A stretch of 64,000 nt of DNA, from contig JALHPU010000017.1 of NCBI GenBank assembly GCA_022842325.1, positions 24,558-88,557 on the forward strand. The letters run 5' to 3'. The notes beneath the pieces were generated by a model. That model was not told where the DNA came from. It was given only the letters and a program-made list of their open reading frames with translations, and made no database searches. Source of the stretch: Sulfuritalea sp. (GTDB lineage Bacteria; Pseudomonadota; Gammaproteobacteria; Burkholderiales; Rhodocyclaceae). Positions 57,616 through 64,000 of this stretch are shown here, one piece after another. The position numbers and the translations under genes are program-made. Positions within the stretch are counted from its first letter, which is position 1, and each line of letters starts with the position of its first letter.

Positions 57616-58020
57616 ATGAGCATCCCCGACTTCACCGATAGCGAATTCCAGCTGGTCAGCCAGATCCTGCTCGAACGTTACAGCCGCCTGGTTCCATTGC
57701 AAGCAGCCGACGTCGAGTTGCAGCTCGACCCCGCCAGTGAAACACTGACTAGCTGCCCCTCGCTTTACTGGAACGAACTTGGCGCCGAATTCATTGTCAG
57801 CAAGCTGGCGGACCAGCGTTTCCGCTGTCAGTTCTTCTATTCGGCCGACGAGCAGTTCGGTACCGGACGCGACTTCTATGACAATCTCGGCGATTGCGTG
57901 ACCAACGTGCTGCAGATCCAGGCCGACCACCATGGAACGCGCTCGGCCGCCCTGACCGAGACAATCGGCAACAAGGCCCCGGCCCAGGACGAGGACTACC
58001 ACGGCCCGGTCATCATATGA
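57616..58020 (+). CDS. Uncharacterised 134-residue protein between soe and qmo
   Basis: Soluble, acidic, with no signal. Segments: MSIPDFTDSEFQLVSQILLERY, a polar middle (SCPSLYWNELGAEFIVSKL), an FYSADEQFGTGRDFYDNLGDCVTNVLQIQADHH segment and an acidic end (QDEDYHGPVII). Two cysteines (about residues 47 and 93) are present but without a metal or redox motif. I do not recognise the family. It is first of three genes joined by ATGA overlaps, so it is translated with the phosphoesterase below. Confidence 0.7.
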   Translation: MSIPDFTDSEFQLVSQILLERYSRLVPLQAADVELQLDPASETLTSCPSLYWNELGAEFIVSKLADQRFRCQFFYSADEQFGTGRDFYDNLGDCVTNVLQIQADHHGTRSAALTETIGNKAPAQDEDYHGPVII

Positions 58021-58205
58021 CCCTGGAACGGGCACGCCAGCTGCTGGGCACCCAGATCAGCTTCGGTGGCGGCTACAACCGCAACGGCGCACGCCTGATC
58101 CTCGCCGAGGTGGCAAAGGAACATGGGCAGGAGGCTGTCGATGCGCTGATCCGGGAGCTGGGTCTCGACCAACTCTTCGGATTTCTGCCGGGGCAACCGC
58201 TATGA
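58017..58205 (+). CDS. Uncharacterised 62-residue protein
   Basis: Short protein starting MTLERARQLLGTQISFGGGYNRNGARLILAEVA. It overlaps both neighbours by 4 bases (ATGA at each end), which is strong evidence that it is real. It looks helical, with no cysteines or motif. Function unknown; the position between two unknown sulfur-island genes suggests an accessory role. Confidence 0.7.
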   Translation: MTLERARQLLGTQISFGGGYNRNGARLILAEVAKEHGQEAVDALIRELGLDQLFGFLPGQPL

Positions 58206-58732
58206 AAATATGCATCCTTTCGGACAGCCACGACCGTGGCCCGATGATGGCTGCGGCGGTCGCCACAGCCAAGGCCGAAGGCGCCGAAGCGGTGATCCAC
58301 TGCGGCGACATCATCGGCGGCAACACCTTGAAGGCCTCGCTCAAGCTGGGCCTGCCGATCCACGCCGTGCATGGCAACAACCTCGGCGACCCGGTCTCCA
58401 TCGCCCGCATCGCTTGCCACTCGGAAGACCAGTTGCACTATCACGGCCAGGATGCCGCGCTCGAACTTGGCGGACGACGCATTTTCCTCACCCACTATCC
58501 ACACATCGGCCACGGCATGGCCTGCACCGGCGACTATGACCTGGTCTGCTGCGGCCACAGCCACGAAACCGAAATCCGGCAGCAGACCAACGTCAAGGGC
58601 GGCCTGACCTGGCTGGTGAACCCCGGCACAGTGGCCGGACTCGGCGCCCCGGCCGCGACCTGGATACTCGCTGACCTGTCGGCGCTGAGTTTCGAGATTC
58701 GGCAACTGGCAACCCAGCCTGCAATCGTGTAG
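58202..58732 (+). CDS. YfcE/MJ0936-type metallophosphoesterase
   Basis: 176 residues of the calcineurin-like fold. The metal-binding motifs are ILSDSHDRG (DxH), IHCGDIIGG (GD), VHGNNLGD (GNxxxD, a variant of GNHD), FLTHYPH and CCGHSHE (GHxH). The family hydrolyses phosphodiesters in vitro; the natural substrate is usually unknown. It overlaps the 62-residue gene by 4 bases, ahead of the qmo-hdr genes. Confidence 0.9.
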   Translation: MKICILSDSHDRGPMMAAAVATAKAEGAEAVIHCGDIIGGNTLKASLKLGLPIHAVHGNNLGDPVSIARIACHSEDQLHYHGQDAALELGGRRIFLTHYPHIGHGMACTGDYDLVCCGHSHETEIRQQTNVKGGLTWLVNPGTVAGLGAPAATWILADLSALSFEIRQLATQPAIV

Positions 58733-58867
58733 GGTCTGCCATCACGCGTCGCAATTGCCGCGGCGCATTCAGCTTTTCTATTACAACATTGGAAGATTGG
58801 ACAGGCTCGCGCAGTGCCTGCCGATAAAATCGCCGCCCACAGGAACAATATCCGGGAGCTCGATGTG

Positions 58868-60148
58868 ATGGCTTCAATAGCAACCAACCAGACGATTCTG
58901 GTCGTCGGCGGCGGCATCAGCGGCATGACCGCGGCGCTCGAAGCCGCGGAATGCGGCAAGCAGGTAATTCTGGTCGAAAAGACCCCCGCCCTTGGCGGCC
59001 GCACCGCGCGGCTTTACCGCTACTTCCCCAAGATGTGTCACCCGACATGCGGGCTGGAAATCAACCTGCGGCGCCTGAAGCAGAACCGCAACGTGCGCCT
59101 GATGACCATGACCGAGGTCACCGCCGTCACGGGCAGCCGCGGCAACTACGAAGTGACGCTGAAGGTTTCGCCGCGCTACGTCAATGAAAACTGCACCGCC
59201 TGCGGCAAATGCGGCGAGGCAGTCAGCGCCGAGATACCGAATCCCTGGAACTACGGCCTGGACAAGATGAAAGCGGCCTACCTGCCGCATAACATGGCCC
59301 ATCCGCAGCGTTTCGTGATCGACCCGTCCATCGTCGGCACGCCCGAGGGCGAGAAGGCCAAGGCGGCCTGCCCGGTAGGCGCCGTTGATCTGGACATGAA
59401 GGAAGAGTCGGTCACGCTACAGGTCGGCGCCGTAATCTGGGCCACCGGCTGGCGTCCCTACGACGCCAACAAGATCCAGCCTTACGGCTATGACCGCTTC
59501 CCCAACGTGATCACCAGCCTCGAATTCGAGCGCCTGGCCGATCCGCAAGGCCCCACTGGCGGCAAGATCCTGCGCCCGGGCGACGGCAAGGAGGCGAAGA
59601 ACATCGCCTTCATCCAGTGCGCCGGATCGCGCGACGAGAACCACCTGCGCCACTGCTCGCGCATCTGCTGCATGGCATCCTTGAAGCAGACGCAATACGT
59701 GCGCGAAGCCTATGGCGAAGCCGGCAAGTCGACCATCTACTACATCGACATCCGCGCCATCGACCGCTTCGAAGACTTCTACCAGATGGTGCAGAAGGAC
59801 GCGACCGTCAGCTTCGTCAAGAGCAAGGTGGCGAAGATCGTCGAGAACCAGGAAAACGGCAATCCGGTCCTGCACGGCGTTGATACCGAGGGCTACCACC
59901 GCTACGCCACCGAGCACGACCTGGTGGTGCTGGCCGTTGGCATGGAACCCGAGATCACCGGTGTCAAGCTGCCAGATGACATCATCCTCGATTCGTCGAA
60001 CTTTATCGAAGGCAGCAAGGACGGCGGCATGTTCGGCGCCGGCTCGGCGGCCAGCCCGCTCGACGTCAATCGCGCGGTGCAAAGCGCCACGGCGGCATCG
60101 CTGCACGCAATCCAGATCATCAACAAAACAGCCAGGGCGGAGGCATAG
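58868..60148 (+). CDS. qmoA: QmoA, HdrA-like flavoprotein of the Qmo complex
   Basis: 426 residues starting MASIATNQTILVVGGGISGMT (FAD-binding Rossmann motif). Cysteines include MCHPTCGLE and CTACGKCG. The last third carries AFIQCAGSRDEN and a cysteine pair in CSRICCMASLKQ. In sulfur oxidisers QmoA links APS reductase (AprBA) to the electron carriers; aprBA are expected outside the window. The ATG at 58868 has GGGAG upstream; the frame is open to 58814. qmoB follows after 2 bases. Confidence 0.93.
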   Translation: MASIATNQTILVVGGGISGMTAALEAAECGKQVILVEKTPALGGRTARLYRYFPKMCHPTCGLEINLRRLKQNRNVRLMTMTEVTAVTGSRGNYEVTLKVSPRYVNENCTACGKCGEAVSAEIPNPWNYGLDKMKAAYLPHNMAHPQRFVIDPSIVGTPEGEKAKAACPVGAVDLDMKEESVTLQVGAVIWATGWRPYDANKIQPYGYDRFPNVITSLEFERLADPQGPTGGKILRPGDGKEAKNIAFIQCAGSRDENHLRHCSRICCMASLKQTQYVREAYGEAGKSTIYYIDIRAIDRFEDFYQMVQKDATVSFVKSKVAKIVENQENGNPVLHGVDTEGYHRYATEHDLVVLAVGMEPEITGVKLPDDIILDSSNFIEGSKDGGMFGAGSAASPLDVNRAVQSATAASLHAIQIINKTARAEA

Positions 60149-60150
60149 AA

Positions 60151-62394
60151 ATGGCTGACAACAAATACGCTGCATACATCTGCTCCGGCTGTGGCATCGG
60201 CGATGCAATGAAGACGCCTCAGCTCGAAGCCATCGCCAAGAAGGAAGGCAAGATGGCCATCGTCAAGGGCCATCCCTTCCTCTGCAATGCCGAAGGCGTG
60301 CAGATGATCAAGGACGACATCGCCAACGAGGCCGTCACCCACGTTTGCATCGCGGCCTGTTCGCGCCGCTCCAAGACCGAGGCCTTCCAATTCGACGGTG
60401 TCGCGATGTCGCGCGCCAACCTGCGCGAAGGCGTGCTGTGGGTAGTTGCCGCCGGCAAGGAGCACGATGAAGTACGCCAGGAAATGGCCGCCGACTACGT
60501 GCGCATGGGCTGCGCCGAACTGAAAAAGATGACCCAGCCCGCCGGCAACGTCAAGGGAAGCTCGAGCAAGCGCATCCTGGTCGTCGGCGGTGGCATGTCG
60601 GGCATGACCGCCGCACTAGAAATAGCCGCCACCGGCTACGAAGCGGTGCTGGTCGAAAAGACCGGGCGCTTAGGCGGCATGGCGGCGCAACTGTGGAAGC
60701 GCCAGCCGTTCAAGGAACCCTACGCCGCCGCACAGGAAACCGGCGTAACGGAAATGGTCGCAAAGATAGCCGCAACGCCGCTGATCAAGGTCCATCTGAA
60801 TTCGACCATCGCCGAAACTTCCGGCGCGCCAGGTCGCTTCACGATCAAGGTCGCCCAGGAATCCGGCGCCGTGACCGAAGAAACGGTCGGCGCCATCGTC
60901 CAGGCCACCGGCTTCACCACCTACGACATGGCCAAGTTGCCGGAACTCGGCGGGGGGCAGCCCAACGTAGTCGACCAGGCGGGACTCGAAGCGCTGGCCA
61001 TGGCCGCCAAGGGCGGCGCGATCAGGCGCGCCGACGGCAAGGAAGTGAAATCCGTGGTGTTCGTGCAATGCGCCGGCCAGCGCGACGAGACGGGAACGCA
61101 TCTGTCCTATTGCTCCGGCCACTGCTGCGGCACCAGCATCAAGCAGGCGAATTATTTCAAGGATCAGAATCCCGACATCGACACCGTGGTCATGTACCAG
61201 GACCTGCGCGTGCCGGGCATGGGCGAAGATTTCTACCGCGGGGCGCAGGAAAAAGGCGTGATCTTCACCAAGGGCAAGGCCAGCAAGGTTACGGGCGGTG
61301 ACAGTTGCGCCATCACCTTCAAGGACCTGATACTGGACGAGGAAAACACCATCGCCGCCGACCTCGTGGTGCTGGCCACCGGCCAGGTGCCCAACGCCGG
61401 CGTCGACCTCGAAGCCTGGAACCCGGTGGTGACCGCCGCCGAAGGCGGCGACGCCGCGGCAAAGACCGCACGCGACGAGATGAAGACGATTTCGATCCTC
61501 AATCTCAACTATCGCCAAGGCCCGGACATGCCGCAGTTCAAGCATGGTTTCGCCGACTCGCACTTCATCTGCTTCCCCTACGAAACGCGCCGTACAGGCA
61601 TCTATGCCGCCGGCCCGGTGCGCAGGCCGATGGATATCCTGCAGGCCACCGACGACGCTACCGGCGCCGCGCTGAAGGCCATCCAGGCGGTGGAGGCCGT
61701 GGCCGTCGGCCGCGCAGCGCATCCGCGCTCGGGCGACCTGTCCTTTCCCACCGCGCGCCTCGAAGGCTGTACCCAGTGCAAGCGCTGCACGGTGGAATGC
61801 CCCTTCGGTGCCATCGACGAGGACGAAAAGCGCTTCCCGGTGTTCAACGAGGAGCGCTGCCGCCGCTGCGGCACCTGCATGGGCGCTTGCCCGGTGCGCG
61901 TGATCTCCTTCGAGAACTACTCCTGCGACACCGTCGGCAGCCAGGTCAAGGCGATCGAAATCCCCGAGGAGGACGAAGAAAAGCCGCGCATCCTGGTGCT
62001 GGCCTGCGAGAACGACGCCTACCCGGCGCTGGACATGGCAGGCCTGGCGCGCATGAGCTACTCCGCATTCGTCCGCATCATCCCGGTGCGCTGCCTCGGC
62101 TCGGTGAACACCATCTGGATCACCGACGCGATGAACTCGGGCTACGACGGCGTGATGATGATGGGCTGCAAGAAGGGCGACGACTACCAGTGCCACTTCG
62201 TCAAGGGCTCGGAGCTCGCGCACTACCGCATGAGCAAGATCGGCGACACGCTGACGCAACTCGGCCTGGAACCAGAGCGGGTGCAGACGACGGAAGTTGC
62301 GATCACCGACAATGCCCGCGTGGTCAAGCTGATCAACGACTACGTCGCCGAACTCGACAAGCTCGGTCCCTCGCCCATGAAGGGCTTCGGCTAA
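60151..62394 (+). CDS. qmoB: QmoB, HdrA/MvhD-like flavoprotein of the Qmo complex
   Basis: 747 residues. N-terminal HdrA-like segment (IC-SGCGIG), FAD domain from about 130 (KRILVVGGGMSGMTAALE), two [4Fe-4S] clusters at about 540-590 (CTQCKRCTVECPFGA and CRRCGTCMGACPV), and a C-terminal MvhD/FlpD-like domain (about 610-747). With QmoA it forms the electron-bifurcation-like core of the Qmo complex. hdrC follows after 13 bases. Confidence 0.93.
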   Translation: MADNKYAAYICSGCGIGDAMKTPQLEAIAKKEGKMAIVKGHPFLCNAEGVQMIKDDIANEAVTHVCIAACSRRSKTEAFQFDGVAMSRANLREGVLWVVAAGKEHDEVRQEMAADYVRMGCAELKKMTQPAGNVKGSSSKRILVVGGGMSGMTAALEIAATGYEAVLVEKTGRLGGMAAQLWKRQPFKEPYAAAQETGVTEMVAKIAATPLIKVHLNSTIAETSGAPGRFTIKVAQESGAVTEETVGAIVQATGFTTYDMAKLPELGGGQPNVVDQAGLEALAMAAKGGAIRRADGKEVKSVVFVQCAGQRDETGTHLSYCSGHCCGTSIKQANYFKDQNPDIDTVVMYQDLRVPGMGEDFYRGAQEKGVIFTKGKASKVTGGDSCAITFKDLILDEENTIAADLVVLATGQVPNAGVDLEAWNPVVTAAEGGDAAAKTARDEMKTISILNLNYRQGPDMPQFKHGFADSHFICFPYETRRTGIYAAGPVRRPMDILQATDDATGAALKAIQAVEAVAVGRAAHPRSGDLSFPTARLEGCTQCKRCTVECPFGAIDEDEKRFPVFNEERCRRCGTCMGACPVRVISFENYSCDTVGSQVKAIEIPEEDEEKPRILVLACENDAYPALDMAGLARMSYSAFVRIIPVRCLGSVNTIWITDAMNSGYDGVMMMGCKKGDDYQCHFVKGSELAHYRMSKIGDTLTQLGLEPERVQTTEVAITDNARVVKLINDYVAELDKLGPSPMKGFG

Positions 62395-62407
62395 GGAGAC
62401 GCGACAG

Positions 62408-63043
62408 ATGACACTCAACCAAAACGCGGCAAACACGAACGCCATCGAACGTTACCGCAACAACTTCCTCAAGGAAGTCGAGGCCAACGTCGAAGAAGGC
62501 CACATGGTCAAGATGTGCATGCAGTGCGGCGTCTGCGCCGGTTCCTGCCCCCTGGGCAATGCCTGGGAACATTCGCCGCAGAAGATCTTCATGATGATCC
62601 GCGCCGGCAAGCGCGACGAGGTGCTGGGTTCCGACTCGATGTTCATGTGCACCTCCTGCTACAACTGCATGGTGCGCTGCCCGCGCCAGTTGCCGATCAC
62701 CCACATCATGCACGGCCTGGCCAACTACGCGCATCGCCTCGGTCTGGCCCCCAAGGGTCAGCCGACGCGCGAATTCGCCACCCTGTTCTGGAACAACGCG
62801 ATCAAGAAGGGCCGGGTCAATGAACTGACGCTGACGCTGCGCCACTACTTCCGCGGCGGTCTGGTGTCCGGCATCAAGGAAGCACTGGGCATGCAGAGCA
62901 TCGGCCTCGGCCTGTTCCTGGCCAAGCGACTCAACCCGATGGAAATATTCGGTGGCCATGGCGTCAAGGATCTCAAGGGATTCCATGCCATCATCGCCAA
63001 GGCGAAGGAAATCGAGGATCGCAAGAAGGGCTTCACTGCCTGA
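62408..63043 (+). CDS. hdrC: HdrC-like iron-sulfur subunit (in place of QmoC)
   Basis: 211 residues with two ferredoxin-type [4Fe-4S] sites: CMQCGVCAGSC (residues 37-47) and CTSCYNCMVRC (81-91). No membrane span is visible. In the usual QmoABC of Gram-negative sulfate reducers and green sulfur bacteria, HdrC-like and membrane cytochrome b parts are fused in QmoC; here HdrC and HdrB are separate soluble proteins, as reported for Gram-positive sulfate reducers. hdrB begins 17 bases after its stop. Confidence 0.92.
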   Translation: MTLNQNAANTNAIERYRNNFLKEVEANVEEGHMVKMCMQCGVCAGSCPLGNAWEHSPQKIFMMIRAGKRDEVLGSDSMFMCTSCYNCMVRCPRQLPITHIMHGLANYAHRLGLAPKGQPTREFATLFWNNAIKKGRVNELTLTLRHYFRGGLVSGIKEALGMQSIGLGLFLAKRLNPMEIFGGHGVKDLKGFHAIIAKAKEIEDRKKGFTA

Positions 63044-63060
63044 TGCTGAAGGAGAGAAAA

Positions 63061-63960
63061 ATGGCAAAGAAAGAATACGCGTTCTACCCCGGCTGCTCCT
63101 CGCAGCTCAAGGCCTCGGCATCGAACTACCTGGTGTCGACCAACTCGATGTGCAATTCGCTCGACATCAAGCTGACCGAGATCCCGGACTGGAACTGCTG
63201 CGGCGCCTCGGTCGGCTATTGCGAAGGCGGCGAACTGCCGCGCATCGCGATCAACGCGCGCAACTTTGCCCAGGCCGAAACGCATCTGCCGGGCCAGGAC
63301 ATCGTCGCCACCTGCGCCGCCTGCTGGCTGGGCGCACGCGAATCCAAGGAACGCCTCGATGGCTCGGCGCAGTTGATGAAGGAAACCAACGAGGCCCTGG
63401 CCGCGGCCGGCCTGCACTACAGCGGCGGCGCCAATGTGCGGCACATGGTCGAGGTGCTGATCGAGGACTTCGGCTACGACGGCCTCAAGCAGCCGATGAA
63501 GAAGTCGCTGGAAGGCATCAAGTTTGCCGGCTACGTCGGCTGCCAGACCAATCGTCCCTTCGGCATCGATGGCGAATCCTTCGAAAATCCCTTGTACCTC
63601 GACAAGATGGTCGAGACCTTCGGCGGCGAAGCCCTGACCAAGTACGATCAGAAAGTAACCTGCTGCGGCGGCGCACTGGCTTTTTCCGAACCGGAGAAAA
63701 GCCAGAAGCAGATCCGCGACATCGTCGAGTCGGCCTATGACGCCGGCGCCGAAATGATCGTCACGCCCTGCCCGCTGTGCCAGGCCAACGTCGAGGTCTA
63801 TCAATCGGAAATCAACAAGAAGCAGGGCACCAAGTTCAACATGCCGGTGCTCTACTACTCGCAACTGATGACCATCGCCTATGGCGGCAGCGCCAAGGAT
63901 GCCGGCTTGAACGGCCAGTTGATCCGCGCCGAAAAGCTGGAAAAGATCGCCGGCAAGTAA
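63061..63960 (+). CDS. hdrB: HdrB-like subunit with two CCG domains
   Basis: 299 residues starting MAKKEYAFYPGC, with a GAAGGAGAG site. Two complete cysteine-rich CCG domains are visible: YPGC...NCCGASVGYC...TCAACW, and GYVGC...TCCGGAL...PCPLCQ. In heterodisulfide reductases these bind two noncubane [4Fe-4S] clusters that reduce a disulfide. No membrane anchor is seen. Its likely role here is to complete the Qmo/Hdr complex; the final acceptor is inference. The dispersed repeat follows 15 bases after the stop. Confidence 0.93.
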   Translation: MAKKEYAFYPGCSSQLKASASNYLVSTNSMCNSLDIKLTEIPDWNCCGASVGYCEGGELPRIAINARNFAQAETHLPGQDIVATCAACWLGARESKERLDGSAQLMKETNEALAAAGLHYSGGANVRHMVEVLIEDFGYDGLKQPMKKSLEGIKFAGYVGCQTNRPFGIDGESFENPLYLDKMVETFGGEALTKYDQKVTCCGGALAFSEPEKSQKQIRDIVESAYDAGAEMIVTPCPLCQANVEVYQSEINKKQGTKFNMPVLYYSQLMTIAYGGSAKDAGLNGQLIRAEKLEKIAGK

Positions 63961-63975
63961 GCCGGGGGGCGCGAC

Positions 63976-64000
63976 AAAAAGTCGGCGCTGGCGCTACGGC
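63976..64000 (+). repeat. Dispersed repeat copy at the right edge
   Basis: AAAAAGTCGGCGCTGGCGCT then ACGGC, running to the last base. It is the CTACGG variant, like the rhlE copy in inverse orientation. No gene is seen in the last 40 bases. Confidence 0.7.

Noticed and set aside
57463..58035. N-terminal extension of soeA upstream of 57462
   Set aside because: The frame is open but crosses the promoter spacer and overlaps the well-supported 134-residue gene on the other strand; SoeA proteins start near the cysteine cluster.

Overview
The window is a high-G+C, gene-dense bacterial chromosome segment. The gene set points to a chemolithotrophic, sulfur-oxidising betaproteobacterium, and the combination of Sox without SoxCD, SoeABC, and QmoAB with HdrCB fits a Rhodocyclales/Sterolibacteriaceae (Sulfuritalea-like) organism. 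That placement is inference from gene content and protein character. I see no phage, insertion sequence, CRISPR array or replication origin.

Layout. 1-13045 is mostly housekeeping: lptF (cut by the left edge) divergent from pepA-holC, then a GST, purB, and cytochrome c' convergent with a minus-strand operon queA-tgt-yajC-secD-secF-cytochrome b561. A Crp-family regulator and a tRNA-Leu(CAA) follow. 13253-20101 holds kup, the thiosulfate-oxidation genes soxYZAX and soxB (no soxCD), and a DsrE-like lipoprotein. 20324-36222 is a plus-strand run: a MacA/MacB-type exporter with the ATPase and permease on separate genes, CYTH-CHAD, sixA, marR with a hydrolase, rhlE, an MCE/Mla-type lipid transporter, an FAH-family enzyme and an FGGY kinase; it ends with a minus-strand XRE regulator. 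36555-40563 (minus) is a signalling-like operon: a receiver, a PAS/pseudo-histidine-kinase fused to a DnaQ exonuclease, and a CBS-DUF294 nucleotidyltransferase. 40720-45095 (minus) is pcnB-folK-DUF486-panB-panC-panD, divergent from valS.

48100-63960 is the second sulfur island. On the minus strand it carries soeA-soeB-soeC (cytoplasmic sulfite oxidation), tusA and dsrE2 (sulfur-carrier proteins), a FadL porin and an uncharacterised three-gene cluster. On the plus strand there is a small operon (two unknown proteins and a phosphoesterase), then qmoA-qmoB-hdrC-hdrB, the electron-transfer partner expected for APS reductase (aprBA is not in the window).

Read together: SoxYZ, SoxAX and SoxB start thiosulfate oxidation in the periplasm. 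Without SoxCD the sulfane sulfur would be stored or passed inward, where TusA/DsrE2 could carry it to a cytoplasmic oxidation system outside this window. The resulting sulfite would be oxidised by SoeABC directly or by Apr-Qmo/Hdr indirectly.

The least explained signals are: a short dispersed repeat (consensus near AAAGTCGGCGCTGGCGACAC) found in spacers and inside several genes; a second REP-like element that has apparently created a translated leader in front of the FAH gene and sits between soeB and soeC; the pseudo-kinase/exonuclease operon; and the three-gene cluster at 48100-49842.
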